A stretch of 64,000 nucleotides of DNA from Rhodanobacter sp. (GCA_024711345.1 JANJTA010000032.1:124001-188000); one strand, 5' to 3'. Numbered from the stretch's first letter, positions 1 through 9,243 are shown. Notes: generated from the letters alone by a model not told the origin. Numbers and translations are program-made.

Positions 1-1
1 C

Positions 2-3000
2 ATTGGCGGCGCCATGCCGTGGATCGACGCGGCGCGGCTGGGTCCGGCGAGCTGGCACGGCTACGCCTGGGCGTTCGGGGTGATGGTGCTGCCGGACCTG
101 CTGTTCATCGGCGCGCTGCTGTTCCTGCTCGCCACCACCACGCGCTCGCTGCTGGCTAGCTACATCGGCCTGATCGCCTACTTCGTGCTGAATGCCGTGG
201 TCGGCCTGCTGACCCGCGACGTCAACAACCACTTCATCGCCGCGATGCTCGACCCGTTCGGCGGCCGCACCCTGGCCCTGGTCACGCGCTACTGGTCGGC
301 CGACCAGGCCAATCACGAATTGCCCGCGCTGAGCGGCGTGCTGCTGTTCAATCGCGTGCTGTGGAGCGCGGTCGGCGTGGCCATGCTGGGCGTCGCGGCG
401 GCGCTGTTCCGGCCGACCCGCGAAGGCCTGCAGCTGCCGCGGCGCAGGAAGCGCAGCGAGCCGCCGCTGCTGCGCCCGCAGGCGGGCGCCACCGCGCTGG
501 CCCTGCCGAAGGTGCGCGTGGCCGACGACCGGCGCGCCCACCTGCTGCAGCTGCGCAGGCAGTTCGCGTTCGACACCCTGGGGGTGCTGCGCGGGGCGCC
601 GTTCCTGATCATGCTGGCGCTCGGGCTGTTCAACCTGGTCTTCGCGCTGGCGCTGTCCAGCCAGATCTACGGCACCGCCACCTGGCCGGTGACGCACCAG
701 GTGCTGGAGAACGTGCGCGGCAGCTTCCAGTGGCTGCTGTACATCATCGTCACGTTCTACGCCGGCGAGCTGGTGTGGCGCGAGCGCAGCCAGCGCTCGG
801 CCGAGGTCAGCGACGCCTTCCCGGTGCCGGACTGGGTGCCGCTGACCGCCAAGCTGGGCGCCCTGCTGGCGGTGATCGCCACGTTCCTGCTGATCGGCGC
901 GCTGGTCGGCATCCTGTGGCAGCTGGGTCACGGCTACACGCAGCTGGAACCGGGCCTGTACCTGGCCACGCTGGCCTTGAACGCGCTGCCGTTCGTGCTG
1001 CTGGCGGTGCTGGCGCTGTTCCTGCAGGTGCTCGCGAACAACAAGTTCCTCGGCTACCTGCTGACCATCGTGTGGCTGGTGCTGAGCACGATCGGCTTCA
1101 GCCTGCTGCACTGGGAGCAGTACCTGTACAACTACGGCAACGCGCCGGACGTGCCCTACTCGGACATGAACGGCTTCGGCCATTTCCTCGGCGCCGCCTT
1201 GTGGTTCGATTTCTACTGGACCTGCGCCGCGGTGGCGCTGCTGGTGCTGGCCGCACTGTTCTGGGTGCGCGGCACCGAGCCGTCATGGCGCGAACGCCTG
1301 CGCGAAGCACGCGCGCGGCTGCATGCGCCGGCGAAGCTCGTGCTGGCGGCGGCGCTGCTCGCCTTCGCCGGCAGCGGCGCCTGGATCTACTACAACACCA
1401 ACGTGCTGAACCACTTTCAGAGCAGCACGGCGAAGACGATCCGGCGCGCCGACTACGAGAAGAAATACGCGAAGTACAAGGACCTGCCGCAGCCGCGCAT
1501 CACCGCGGTGAAGGCCGACGTCGACATCTTCCCGTACCGGCGCCGGCTCGCCATCCGCGGCCACTACACCCTGGTCAACAAGACTGCTGCCCCGATCAGC
1601 GAGCTGCACGTGAACTTCCACGAAGCGTTCGTCGTGAAGTCGCTGGCGTTCGCGCCGCACGACACGCTCAGCGCGGACCAGGCGCTCGGCTACACCATCT
1701 ACCGGCTGAAGACGCCGCTGATGCCGGGCGCGTCGATGCCATTCGACTTCACGCTGGCATATGCGCCGAAGGGCTTCACCAACAGCCCGGAAGGCGAGTT
1801 CCTCGCGCACAACGGCAGCTTCTTCAACAACAGCGTGATGCCGCAGTTCGGCTACCAGACCCAGACGCAGCTCACCGACCGCAACGACCGCCGCAAGTAC
1901 GGGCTTTCCGCCGAGGTGCCGCGGATGCCGAAGCTGGGCGACGAGCAGGCCCGCGCGAACACCTACCTCAGCAACGATGCCGACTGGATCGACTTTGACA
2001 CCACCGTATCCACCGCGCCCGACCAGATCGCCATCGCGCCGGGCACGCTGCAGAAGGAATGGACCGCGAACGGCCGGCGCTATTTCCACTACACCATGAC
2101 GCAGGACGGCAAGGACCAGCCGATGCTGCCGTTCTTCTCGTACCTGTCGGCGCGCTACGCGGTGAAGCACGAGATGTGGAAGGGCGTGGACATCGCGGTG
2201 TACTACAACCCCGCGCACGCGTGGAACGTGGACCGCATGATCCAGGGCGCGAAGGATGCGCTGGACTACTACGACGCGAACTTCACGCCCTACCAGTTCA
2301 GGCAGCTGCGCATCCTGGAGTTCCCGAACTACGCCAGCTACGCGCAGTCGTTCGCCAACACCATTCCGTACTCCGAGTCGCTCGGCTTCATCGCCGACCT
2401 GCGCGACAAGAGCAAGATCGACTACGTCTACTACGTCACCGCGCACGAAGTGGCGCACCAGTGGTGGGCGCACCGGGTGATCGGCGCCAACATGCAGGGC
2501 TCGACCATGCTCAGCGAGTCGCTGGCGCAGTACTCGGCGCTGATGGTGATGAAGCACAAGTACGGCGCCGACCAGATGCACAAGTTCCTGAAGTACGAAC
2601 TGGACGGCTATCTGGCGGGACGTGCCACCGAGAAGCTGGCCGAGGAGCCGCTGGCGAAGGTAGAGAACCAGCAGTACATCCACTACAGGAAAGGCTCGCT
2701 GGTGTTCTACGCGCTGCAGGACTATGTCGGCGAGCGCACGCTCAACGCGGTGCTGAAGCAGTTTCTGCTCGACAAGGGCTTCCAGCCGCCGCCGTACACC
2801 ACCTCGCGGGAATTCATGGACGCGCTGGGCCAGGCGCTGGGTCCGAAGTGGCAGCCGTTGCTCGACGACTTCTTCTGGAAGATCACCCTGTTCGACAACC
2901 GCCTCGTCGACGCCAGCGCGAAGCTGCTGCCCGGTGGCAAGTACGAAGTGACCCTGAAGCTGCACGCCGGCAAGGTCTACGTGGACGGCACCGGCAGGGA

Positions 3001-3229
3001 AACCGCGGCGAAGCCGGGCATCCCGATCGAGGTCGGCGTGTTCGCCGCGTCAACGGGCGACGGCAGGGGCGGCAAGCCGCTGTACCTGCAAAAGCGCCTG
3101 CTGCCCGACGGCGACAGCACGCTCACCGTGATCGTGGACGGCAAGCCCGCCGTGGCCGGCATCGATCCGTACAACGAGCTGATCGACAAGGTCTCCGGCG
3201 ACAACCGCCGCGCGGTGGCGATCAAATAG
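2..3229 (+). CDS. ABC-transporter permease fused to M1-family aminopeptidase, 5' partial
   Basis: Open frame continues upstream of the first ATG at 14 (residues I-G-G-A precede it), so the true start is probably outside the window. The first ~470 residues (counted from ATG 14) are hydrophobic, with many transmembrane helices like the permease half of gliding/ABC-2 type exporters. The rest is a periplasmic peptidase domain. The zinc motif HEVAHQWW is coded near 2449-2472 and is followed by the second glutamate in MLSES, the M1 (gluzincin) arrangement, with 19 residues between the second His and that Glu instead of the usual 18. Family members of ~1100-1200 residues usually follow an ABC ATPase gene, which would lie upstream. 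Likely role: membrane-tethered aminopeptidase coupled to an exporter; the substrate is unknown. Confidence 0.88.
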   Translation: MGGAMPWIDAARLGPASWHGYAWAFGVMVLPDLLFIGALLFLLATTTRSLLASYIGLIAYFVLNAVVGLLTRDVNNHFIAAMLDPFGGRTLALVTRYWSADQANHELPALSGVLLFNRVLWSAVGVAMLGVAAALFRPTREGLQLPRRRKRSEPPLLRPQAGATALALPKVRVADDRRAHLLQLRRQFAFDTLGVLRGAPFLIMLALGLFNLVFALALSSQIYGTATWPVTHQVLENVRGSFQWLLYIIVTFYAGELVWRERSQRSAEVSDAFPVPDWVPLTAKLGALLAVIATFLLIGALVGILWQLGHGYTQLEPGLYLATLALNALPFVLLAVLALFLQVLANNKFLGYLLTIVWLVLSTIGFSLLHWEQYLYNYGNAPDVPYSDMNGFGHFLGAALWFDFYWTCAAVALLVLAALFWVRGTEPSWRERLREARARLHAPAKLVLAAALLAFAGSGAWIYYNTNVLNHFQSSTAKTIRRADYEKKYAKYKDLPQPRITAVKADVDIFPYRRRLAIRGHYTLVNKTAAPISELHVNFHEAFVVKSLAFAPHDTLSADQALGYTIYRLKTPLMPGASMPFDFTLAYAPKGFTNSPEGEFLAHNGSFFNNSVMPQFGYQTQTQLTDRNDRRKYGLSAEVPRMPKLGDEQARANTYLSNDADWIDFDTTVSTAPDQIAIAPGTLQKEWTANGRRYFHYTMTQDGKDQPMLPFFSYLSARYAVKHEMWKGVDIAVYYNPAHAWNVDRMIQGAKDALDYYDANFTPYQFRQLRILEFPNYASYAQSFANTIPYSESLGFIADLRDKSKIDYVYYVTAHEVAHQWWAHRVIGANMQGSTMLSESLAQYSALMVMKHKYGADQMHKFLKYELDGYLAGRATEKLAEEPLAKVENQQYIHYRKGSLVFYALQDYVGERTLNAVLKQFLLDKGFQPPPYTTSREFMDALGQALGPKWQPLLDDFFWKITLFDNRLVDASAKLLPGGKYEVTLKLHAGKVYVDGTGRETAAKPGIPIEVGVFAASTGDGRGGKPLYLQKRLLPDGDSTLTVIVDGKPAVAGIDPYNELIDKVSGDNRRAVAIK

Positions 3230-3261
3230 GGCCCGCGGGCGAAACGGCCCGCCGCGGCGGG

Positions 3262-4131
3262 TCAACCCTTCGCCGATGCCGGCAGGTCGCCACGGACAAT
3301 GGTCAACTCGCGCTGCGGGAAAGGAATGCTGATGCCCGCGGCGTCGAAATGTTCCTTGATCGCCCGCAGCAGATCGGTCTGGACGGCCCAGAAGTCGCTG
3401 GTGTCCGCCCACGCGCGCACCACCAGATCGACCGAACTCTCGCCAAGTCCGACCGTCCATACCCCGGGTGCGGGGTCCTGGAGGATGCGCCGATCCGCCT
3501 CGAACAGCCGCCGGATCTCCGCCATCGCTTCGCCGATGTCATCCTTGTAGCCGATGCCTATCTTCAATTCGAAGCGCCGCGTGCCCCGGCGGTTGTAGTT
3601 GATGATGGCGTCGCCGCCGACCTTCGCGTTGGGCAGGATCGCCTCGCGGTTGTCCGGCAGCAGCAGCTGGGTGTGCATCAGGTTGATGCTCTGCACGGTG
3701 CCTTCGGTGCCGCCGGCGCTGACATAGTCGCCGACCCGGAACGGCCGGAACAGCACCAGCAGCACGCCCCACGCCAGGTTGCTGAGCGAACCCTGCAGGG
3801 CCAGCCCTACCGCCAGTCCGGCGGTGCCGAGCGCGGCGACCATCGGCGCCGACGGCACGCCCAGCACGCCCAGCGCGGTGACCACCAGCAGCACCACCAG
3901 CACGCCATGGATCAGGTTGCGCAGGAAGCCGCTGAGGGTGGAATCCAGGTTGGCCCGGCCCAGCGCCGCGCGGGCGAAATTCGCCAGCCAGCGCGCCACC
4001 CACATGCCGACCAGCAGCACCAGCAGCGCGCCAAGCAGGCGCAGGCCAAGCTGCACGGCCTGGTCGGTGTAGGCCGATACGTCATGCGTCGCCGCGCCGC
4101 GCGCCGGCGCTGCGGCGAAGATATCGAACAT
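3262..4131 (-). CDS. MscS-family mechanosensitive ion channel
   Basis: A 289-residue protein with three predicted transmembrane helices (about residues 26-48, 70-91 and 95-128). The third is the Gly/Ala-rich pore helix typical of MscS (GLAVGLALQGSLSN) and leads into FRPFRVGDYV. The cytosolic beta domain carries the LPNAKVGGDAIINYNR-type stretch that defines the family. It should sit in the inner membrane and release solutes on hypo-osmotic shock. It converges with the M1 peptidase gene, separated by only 32 bp that include a short GC palindrome (3248-3261). Length is normal for small MscS proteins. Confidence 0.93.
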   Translation of the reverse strand: MFDIFAAAPARGAATHDVSAYTDQAVQLGLRLLGALLVLLVGMWVARWLANFARAALGRANLDSTLSGFLRNLIHGVLVVLLVVTALGVLGVPSAPMVAALGTAGLAVGLALQGSLSNLAWGVLLVLFRPFRVGDYVSAGGTEGTVQSINLMHTQLLLPDNREAILPNAKVGGDAIINYNRRGTRRFELKIGIGYKDDIGEAMAEIRRLFEADRRILQDPAPGVWTVGLGESSVDLVVRAWADTSDFWAVQTDLLRAIKEHFDAAGISIPFPQRELTIVRGDLPASAKG

Positions 4132-4201
4132 CGCTTCGACTCCGGAAAGAACCGCAGCCAGCCTAGCAGGGCGACGACGAAATCACCGCCCAGCTTGCGT
4201 T

Positions 4202-4510
4202 TCAGAGCCGACGATCCTCGATCTCGCTGACCCGGCCGTCGACGATGGTGACCACGGTGACGTGGTCGCCGCGGCGATAGCGCCACTGTTCGCCGCCCTG
4301 GTGCTGGTCGATGACGCGCACGCCGCCGCGGCGGCTGCCGTGGCTGCGCGGCTTGCGCGCATGCGACTTCGAGGTGGGCTTGCCCAGCAGCTCCACTACC
4401 CGCTCGCGGCTGTCGCCGGCGGTGAGCACCTGGCTGCCCACGCGCAGCGTGCTGGACGCCTGCACGGCGGCACTGAATGCGAACAAGGCGACGACGAGAC
4501 GAATGCGCAT
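4202..4510 (-). CDS. DUF2845-family small secreted protein
   Basis: A 102-residue protein with an N-terminal signal peptide (cleavage likely after ~18, ...AVQA-SSTLRVGSQVL). The mature part has the LRVGSQVLTAGDS...VVELLGKP pattern of DUF2845, followed by a basic linker and a C-terminal EQWRYRRGDHVTVVTIVDGRVSEIE strand pattern resembling BamE/SmpA-like folds. Function is unknown; the fold suggests a small periplasmic binding or assembly factor, which is inference. Confidence 0.75.
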   Translation of the reverse strand: MRIRLVVALFAFSAAVQASSTLRVGSQVLTAGDSRERVVELLGKPTSKSHARKPRSHGSRRGGVRVIDQHQGGEQWRYRRGDHVTVVTIVDGRVSEIEDRRL

Positions 4511-4590
4511 GACCTGCTCCCTGGTCCGGTTGGATTGATCTGGCTGAAATGGTTGCCCCGAGTGCCGCCACCCGCGTCTCGGCTCGCGCC

Positions 4591-5166
4591 TCAGAAACCG
4601 GCGCCCGGCTGCGCCAGGTAGTGCAGCTCCTCCGGCGTGCTGGGGCGCCCGAGCGCGGCATTGCGGTGGGGAAAGCGGCCGAAGCGCGCGATCACCTCGA
4701 GGTGGCGCCGAGCATAGTCCAGGTATTCCTCGAACAGTCGGCGTTGTTCCGTCGGCACTTCCGCGCGCAGCGCCTCGAACAGCGCCACCGAACGCCGCTG
4801 CAGCGCGATGTCCTCGGCATGTTCCAGCGGCAGGTAGGCGAACACGCGCTGTACGGCGGGCAGTTGCCGGTCATTACCACGAGCCAGCCCCGACAGCGCC
4901 ATGCGCTGCGCGCCGGCGTCCGTCGCCCAGGCGCGCGGGTCGTGGCGGTACAGGTTGCGCGGGAACTGGTCGAGCACGATCAGCAGCGCCAGCCAGCCCG
5001 CCGGGGTGCGCGCCCAGTCGTCCAGCCGCCCTTCCGCGGCAGCTTGTACGGCGGCGCCGAAGCGTTCGCGGATCTGCGCGTCGAAGGCATCGTCGGCAGC
5101 GAACCAGTGGGCGGCATTCGCCGCGGCGAACCAGAAATCCAGGACGTCCTGCGCGGTCGTCGGCAT
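4591..5166 (-). CDS. DUF924 family protein
   Basis: A 191-residue all-helical protein. It starts with the VLDFWF motif and contains LLIVLDQFPRNLYR, FAYLPLEHAED and RFGRFPHRNAALGR, the conserved blocks of DUF924 (TPR-like fold). No catalytic role has been established for the family. It has no signal peptide and is probably cytoplasmic. It is followed on the same strand, 12 bp upstream, by the DUF2383 gene, so the two may be co-transcribed. Confidence 0.9.
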   Translation of the reverse strand: MPTTAQDVLDFWFAAANAAHWFAADDAFDAQIRERFGAAVQAAAEGRLDDWARTPAGWLALLIVLDQFPRNLYRHDPRAWATDAGAQRMALSGLARGNDRQLPAVQRVFAYLPLEHAEDIALQRRSVALFEALRAEVPTEQRRLFEEYLDYARRHLEVIARFGRFPHRNAALGRPSTPEELHYLAQPGAGF

Positions 5167-5178
5167 CGGCGGCCTCGT

Positions 5179-5619
5179 TCAATAGCGGGCGCTACCGCCC
5201 AGACTGTGCATGTCCAGGTGGATGCCGCGCAAGCGCGGCAACTGCCGGCGCAGCACCAGCGCCGACTCCGCTGGCGCCGTGGCGATGGCCTGCTCGAAGC
5301 GGCGCAGCAGCAGGCTCTCGTCGTGCGCCAGCAGGTGGATCCAGGCATGGTCGCGACGCGCGGCAGTGCGCATCAGCCACCCGGCCAGGTGGCGGTGCAC
5401 CACACCACGCCAGCTGCCGCGCCGGCACGGCCGGGCGCCGCGCTCGGCGAGCGGCGCCTGCAGGTCGGCGACCAGCAGCTCCAGCGTGTGCGCGTTGTCG
5501 TTCAGCACCATGCGCAGGCCCGGCTCGCACGCCGTCGCGGCATGCCGATAGAGCTGGCGCAGGTCGATGCTGCGCCGGATCAGGGCATTGCAGGTGGAGA
5601 CGGGCAACGACGGCGACAT
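5179..5619 (-). CDS. DUF2383-like four-helix-bundle protein
   Basis: I chose the ATG at 5619 (146 residues); an in-frame GTG at 5667 would add 16 residues of no family likeness. The helical pattern STCNALIRRSIDLRQLYRHAA, then RRGSWRGVVHRHLAGWL, then HAWIHLLAHDESLLLRRFEQAI matches the PA2169/DUF2383 layout (ferritin-like bundle, often stress-induced). The family's usual acidic metal-binding residues are only partly evident, so it may not bind metal. Divergent member; assignment is moderate. Confidence 0.6.
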   Translation of the reverse strand: MSPSLPVSTCNALIRRSIDLRQLYRHAATACEPGLRMVLNDNAHTLELLVADLQAPLAERGARPCRRGSWRGVVHRHLAGWLMRTAARRDHAWIHLLAHDESLLLRRFEQAIATAPAESALVLRRQLPRLRGIHLDMHSLGGSARY

Positions 5620-5717
5620 GCGGAAACCGGCAATCCTGGGCGGTGCGCCATCCTCGCCCCGGCCCACTTAGCCGCAGATTAACCCCGCGCGAGCGGGCGG
5701 CCGCCGGTCAGCTTCGT

Positions 5718-6470
5718 TCACGGTTCGACCTGCAGCAGATTCAGCGGCTGCCCGTTGCTGCCGCGCACGCCCTGCTGCAAGGCCGCCAGCCGCTGGATCG
5801 ACGGGCACAGCGCCTCGACCTGCGGGCGCAGCACCTGCAGTCGCGCCTGCAGGCGCGGCCGCAACGCGGTGGCGAGGTCGGCGGCGCGGTCGCGCAGGCT
5901 GGCGGCGACCTGCAGGTCGCCGGCCAGCGCGGCGTTGATCGCCTGCTGGCCGAGGTCGGCCGCCAGCAGCGGCAACAGGTCGCCGGCGATCTGGTTCATC
6001 GCCTGGTTGGCGGCGTCGCCCTGCCAGTCGTGCGTGCTCTGGCTGACCGAGATGCGCCGCTTCAGCTCGGCCGCATGCGCGGCCAGCCGGCGGTCGAACT
6101 CGGCGCGCGTATCGGCGCCCAAACCCATGCCGTCGGCCTCCGCGCGCAGCGCCTGGGCGGCGATGTCCACGCCGTTGCGCGCCACCGTGCGCACCCGCGG
6201 CGCCAGCGCGCGCAGCTCGCGCCCGAACACCGTCAGGCGGTCTTCGTCCTCCGCATTCAAGTTCACCACGGCGCCGTCGGTGCGCAGCGCGCCGTGCTGC
6301 AGTTCGACATGGAACGGCGCCGGCGACGGTCGATCGAACAGCAGGCTGTCGGGCTTCAGGGTGACGTCGTAGCTGCTGCTGGCATGGCAGGTGGTCGACA
6401 GGTCCTGCGCGTGCAGCCATGGCGCGGCGAGCGGCAGGCTGAGCAGGAACAGCAATCGCGGCAGGCGCAT
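5718..6470 (-). CDS. DUF2884 (YggN-like) periplasmic protein
   Basis: A 250-residue protein; the open frame extends further upstream, but the ATG at 6470 gives a clean signal peptide (MRLPRLLFLLSLPLAAPWLHAQ). The mature part contains CHASSSYDVTLKPDSLLFDR and long helical stretches rich in Ala and Arg, as in DUF2884/YggN proteins. E. coli YggN is itself uncharacterised. Probable periplasmic location is inferred from the signal peptide. Confidence 0.78.
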   Translation of the reverse strand: MRLPRLLFLLSLPLAAPWLHAQDLSTTCHASSSYDVTLKPDSLLFDRPSPAPFHVELQHGALRTDGAVVNLNAEDEDRLTVFGRELRALAPRVRTVARNGVDIAAQALRAEADGMGLGADTRAEFDRRLAAHAAELKRRISVSQSTHDWQGDAANQAMNQIAGDLLPLLAADLGQQAINAALAGDLQVAASLRDRAADLATALRPRLQARLQVLRPQVEALCPSIQRLAALQQGVRGSNGQPLNLLQVEP

Positions 6471-6541
6471 GGAGGATTTCCCGAAGATCGACTTGCCCAG
6501 CGATAGCCGACGTTGCCGCAACCGTCGCTGAACTGGCCCGC

Positions 6542-7009
6542 TCAGTGCGGACGCGGGCGGAACTGCGCGCGCACCGCCGGCCGCCCCAGCGTCCAGGCCA
6601 GCCACAGCAGCAGCGGGATCGCGACTGCCTTGAGCGCCAGGCCGACCTGCCAGACGCGCTCGGCCCGCGCGATCATCCACAGCGCCACCTCGCCCAGTTG
6701 CGGCTGCGCCTGCGCGTGCTGCCGCGCGATGTCGAAGTCGCCTGCCTGCTGCAGCATCAGCACGCCCGACAGCAGCGCCCACGCGGCCAGCAGCACGGCC
6801 AGCAGCTGCAGCACCGCCCGCGCCCACGCCTGGCGCAGGATGCAGCCGGCGCAGGCCACGATGACCAGCAGCGAGGCGGCCAGATACGCGTACTCGCCGT
6901 GCCGCAGGTACTGCACGAAGCCCAGCGCGGCAACCAGCAGCAGCATCCACGGGCCAATGGCCCAGGCCGCGAAGCGGCGTGCGGGGTCGTGGTGCACCAC
7001 CGGCGGCAT
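6542..7009 (-). CDS. small integral membrane protein, function unknown
   Basis: A 155-residue protein from the ATG at 7009 (an in-frame start at 7033 adds eight residues). Four hydrophobic segments are visible, around AAWAIGPWMLLLVAALGFV, YLAASLLVIVACAGCIL, AVLQLLAVLLAAWALLSGVL and VGLALKAVAIPLLLWLAW. A short charged loop (DIARQHAQAQPQLGE) separates segments three and four. No family recognised. Nearest genes are other small envelope proteins. Confidence 0.6.
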   Translation of the reverse strand: MPPVVHHDPARRFAAWAIGPWMLLLVAALGFVQYLRHGEYAYLAASLLVIVACAGCILRQAWARAVLQLLAVLLAAWALLSGVLMLQQAGDFDIARQHAQAQPQLGEVALWMIARAERVWQVGLALKAVAIPLLLWLAWTLGRPAVRAQFRPRPH

Positions 7010-7140
7010 CAGGCGGCCGCCTCGTGGCGGCACGCACGGGTGCGCGGCGGAGCCGAAACAGGCGGGCGGGGACGGGGCATCGCGGATTCTCGATTCGGGA
7101 AGGCGTGGTTACGGCCCGCAGTTTATCGCGCCCACGAAGA

Positions 7141-7160
7141 AGGGCGCCGTGCGGCGCCCT
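7141..7160 (-). terminator. hairpin terminator downstream of the 7182-7640 gene
   Basis: Eight-base-pair perfect inverted repeat AGGGCGCC/GGCGCCCT with a GTGC loop, 21 bp past the stop codon of the minus-strand secreted-protein gene. On the minus strand it is followed by a T-rich TTCTTC. It lies in the 170-bp gap before the membrane-protein gene. Confidence 0.5.
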
Positions 7161-7181
7161 GCTTCGTCGCTGCAGCAGGCA

Positions 7182-7640
7182 TCAGGGCCGGCTGATGGTG
7201 AACTTGCCTACCGAGACGCCAAGGTTGACGCCTTCGCCGGTGCCGGACAACGCCAGCGAGGTGGTGCCCTTGGTCAGCAACTGCGCGGTGCCGCTCTTGA
7301 CCACGCCGGCCTCGGCGCCAGCCTGGGCATAGTTGCCGTAGATGTCGGCGATGTCGTGCACCTTGCTGATCTCGCCCTTGCCGTTATCGATGTGGTACTT
7401 GCCGGCGGTCAGGCCGCCGCCGACCACGGCGATCTTCACGTTCGCGCGCTGGCCGTTGCTGCAGGTGACCGTGCCGCTGCCCTCGGCATGCTTGTAGATC
7501 AGCGACCAGCCGGACAGGGTGTACACCAGGTCGCATTTCACCGAGGCTTCGGCGGCCCGTGCGTTGCTGGTCGGCAGCGCGGTCGCGGCGCCCGCGCAGG
7601 CGATTATCAGCGCAGCCATTCCAAACGTATGCTTGATCAT
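7182..7640 (-). CDS. small secreted protein of unknown function
   Basis: A 152-residue protein from the ATG at 7640, chosen because AAAGGAGA lies just upstream and a signal peptide follows (MIKHTFGMAALIIACAGAA..., cleavage near ARAAEA). Two cysteines (in KCDLVY and VTCSNG) could form a disulfide. The rest is Gly/Thr-rich alternating strands (VAVVGGGLTAGKYHID..., GTTSLALSGTGEGVNLGVSVGKFTI), suggesting a small beta-sheet domain. No named domain recognised. Same-strand neighbours are separated by a terminator, so it is probably monocistronic. Confidence 0.65.
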   Translation of the reverse strand: MIKHTFGMAALIIACAGAATALPTSNARAAEASVKCDLVYTLSGWSLIYKHAEGSGTVTCSNGQRANVKIAVVGGGLTAGKYHIDNGKGEISKVHDIADIYGNYAQAGAEAGVVKSGTAQLLTKGTTSLALSGTGEGVNLGVSVGKFTISRP

Positions 7641-7874
7641 CGTCGTCTCCTTTCGCGTTCTGCGGGTGAGTCCGTGCGCCGCGGAGGCGAGGCGGAACGG
7701 CAACCGCGGCGGGATGAGCGCAGAGTGTGCACGGCCGCGTGACAATCACGTGCAGAAGCCCGACCGCCGTTCAGGTTCCCGCCATGCGCCATGGCAGGGA
7801 GGCGCTGGTTGTCGCGCGGCAGACGCCACGCATAGACTCATCCTGCAATGGCGCTCGGCGAGGCGAAGGGCAGC

Positions 7875-8291
7875 ATGGTCAAGTATTCACTGGTCGGTTA
7901 CGACGGTTCGGAGGCCTCCCGCCGCGCGTTCGAGTTCGCGGTCGAGCTGGCCCGCTGCGGCCACGGCCGCGTGCGCGTGGTGTCGGTGCTGCAGGTCACC
8001 GAGGGCGGCGCCGACGCCTGCGCGCTGCTGATGGCCGATAACGGCACCGAGCGCGCGCGTGAACTGCTGGAGGAACTGACCGCGATCGTGCCCGACGCGG
8101 CCGCGCTGATCGACGTGGAACTGACCCTGGGCAGCCCCGGCGACGTGCTGCTCAACCAGGTCGAGCAGCACGGCGTGGACCACATCGTGATCGGCCATAC
8201 CGAACGCGGCGCGCTGGCACGCTGGCTGCTCGGTTCGGTATCCGGCAACGTGCTGGCGCGCGCCCACGTGCCGGTGACGGTGGTGCGTTGA
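7875..8291 (+). CDS. universal stress protein (UspA family)
   Basis: A 138-residue protein starting at the ATG at 7875 (MVKYSLVGYDGSEASRRAFEFA). The N-terminal strand-loop DGS and C-terminal IIGH-like block ending in LGSVSGNVLARAHVPVTVVR are diagnostic. The nucleotide-loop motif is usually G-x2-G-x9-G-S; here it reads GHTERGALARWLLGS, with Glu in place of the second Gly, so ATP binding may be weakened. Cytoplasmic stress-survival protein. Divergent from the secreted-protein gene, across a 234-bp intergenic region that should hold both promoters. Confidence 0.92.
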   Translation: MVKYSLVGYDGSEASRRAFEFAVELARCGHGRVRVVSVLQVTEGGADACALLMADNGTERARELLEELTAIVPDAAALIDVELTLGSPGDVLLNQVEQHGVDHIVIGHTERGALARWLLGSVSGNVLARAHVPVTVVR

Positions 8292-8427
8292 GCGCGAACG
8301 CCAAGTCGGCCGGCGTTAATCCGCTGCCGCGGGCAGCCCGTATGCTGTGTCATCGCGCCGTCACCTCGCGGACCGTCGGCAGGCGCCCTGCCGCTGCCGC
8401 GGCCATCGCCCTACGGGGAAACCTGCC

Positions 8428-9243
8428 TTGAGCCAAGCCACCGACCTGCCCTGGACCCTGGAAAGCATCGACCTCGACCGCATCGAGGTCGCCCGCGTGC
8501 GCCACGACGAGGACCTGTTCTTCCTGCTGTGCAGCTCGTCCTTCGTCGAAAGCGGCTCGGACCTGTACGCGCGCAACCTGGTCGACCATTTCGCCGGCGA
8601 CGAGGAACTGGGCGACTGGCTGCGCCAGCACTGGGAGCAGGAGGAACTGCAGCACGGCCGCGCACTGGCCGCCTACGTCCGGAAGGTCTGGCCGGAGTTC
8701 GACTGGGACAAGGGCTTCGCCGCGTTCTGGCAGGAGTACGGCGCGGTGTGCACCGCCGAGCAGCTGGAGTCGAGCCGCGGGCTGGAGCTGGCCGCGCGCT
8801 GCGTGGTGGAAACCGGCACCGCCAGCCTGTACCGGGCGCTCAACGACATCACCGACGAGCCGGTGCTGAAGCAGCTGACCAACCACATCAAGAGCGACGA
8901 GGTGCGCCACTTCAAGTATTTCTACCAGCACTACCAGCGCTATCGCGGGCGCGAGGGCTTCGGTCGCTACCGGGTGTTCCGCGCGCTGCTGCGCCGGGTC
9001 AACGAGATCAAGAGCGAGGACAGCGACATCGCGCTGCGCCATGTGTTCAACCAGTGCTACCCGCAGGGCAACGAGGCCGAATTCCGCCGCCTCAGCGACC
9101 GCGCGCAAGGCCGCCTGCGCCGCAACATCCCGGCGGCGATGACGGTGAAGATGCTGCTCAAGCCGCTGGACCTGCCGCCGCGCCTGCAGAACGCACTGGA
9201 AAAGCCGCTGGCGAAGATCACCGAGAAGCTGTTCCTGCACTGA
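8428..9243 (+). CDS. ferritin-like diiron-carboxylate protein
   Basis: About 271 residues from a TTG at 8428, preferred because GGGGAA precedes it by a good spacing and the family similarity begins there (LSQATDLPWTLES). The helices carry E-E-L-Q-H, VVETGTAS and D-E-V-R-H-F, i.e. the repeated E...ExxH pattern that binds two irons in ferritin-like oxidases. An open frame with an ATG farther upstream exists but reads through low-complexity Arg/Pro sequence. Possible roles are an acyl desaturase-like oxidase or iron/oxygen protection; the substrate is not evident. It follows the universal stress gene by 136 bp. Confidence 0.78.
   Translation: MSQATDLPWTLESIDLDRIEVARVRHDEDLFFLLCSSSFVESGSDLYARNLVDHFAGDEELGDWLRQHWEQEELQHGRALAAYVRKVWPEFDWDKGFAAFWQEYGAVCTAEQLESSRGLELAARCVVETGTASLYRALNDITDEPVLKQLTNHIKSDEVRHFKYFYQHYQRYRGREGFGRYRVFRALLRRVNEIKSEDSDIALRHVFNQCYPQGNEAEFRRLSDRAQGRLRRNIPAAMTVKMLLKPLDLPPRLQNALEKPLAKITEKLFLH

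Noticed and set aside
1283-2965. Minus-strand frame of 560 codons inside the M1 peptidase
   Set aside because: Antisense to conserved catalytic blocks; no recognisable motif.
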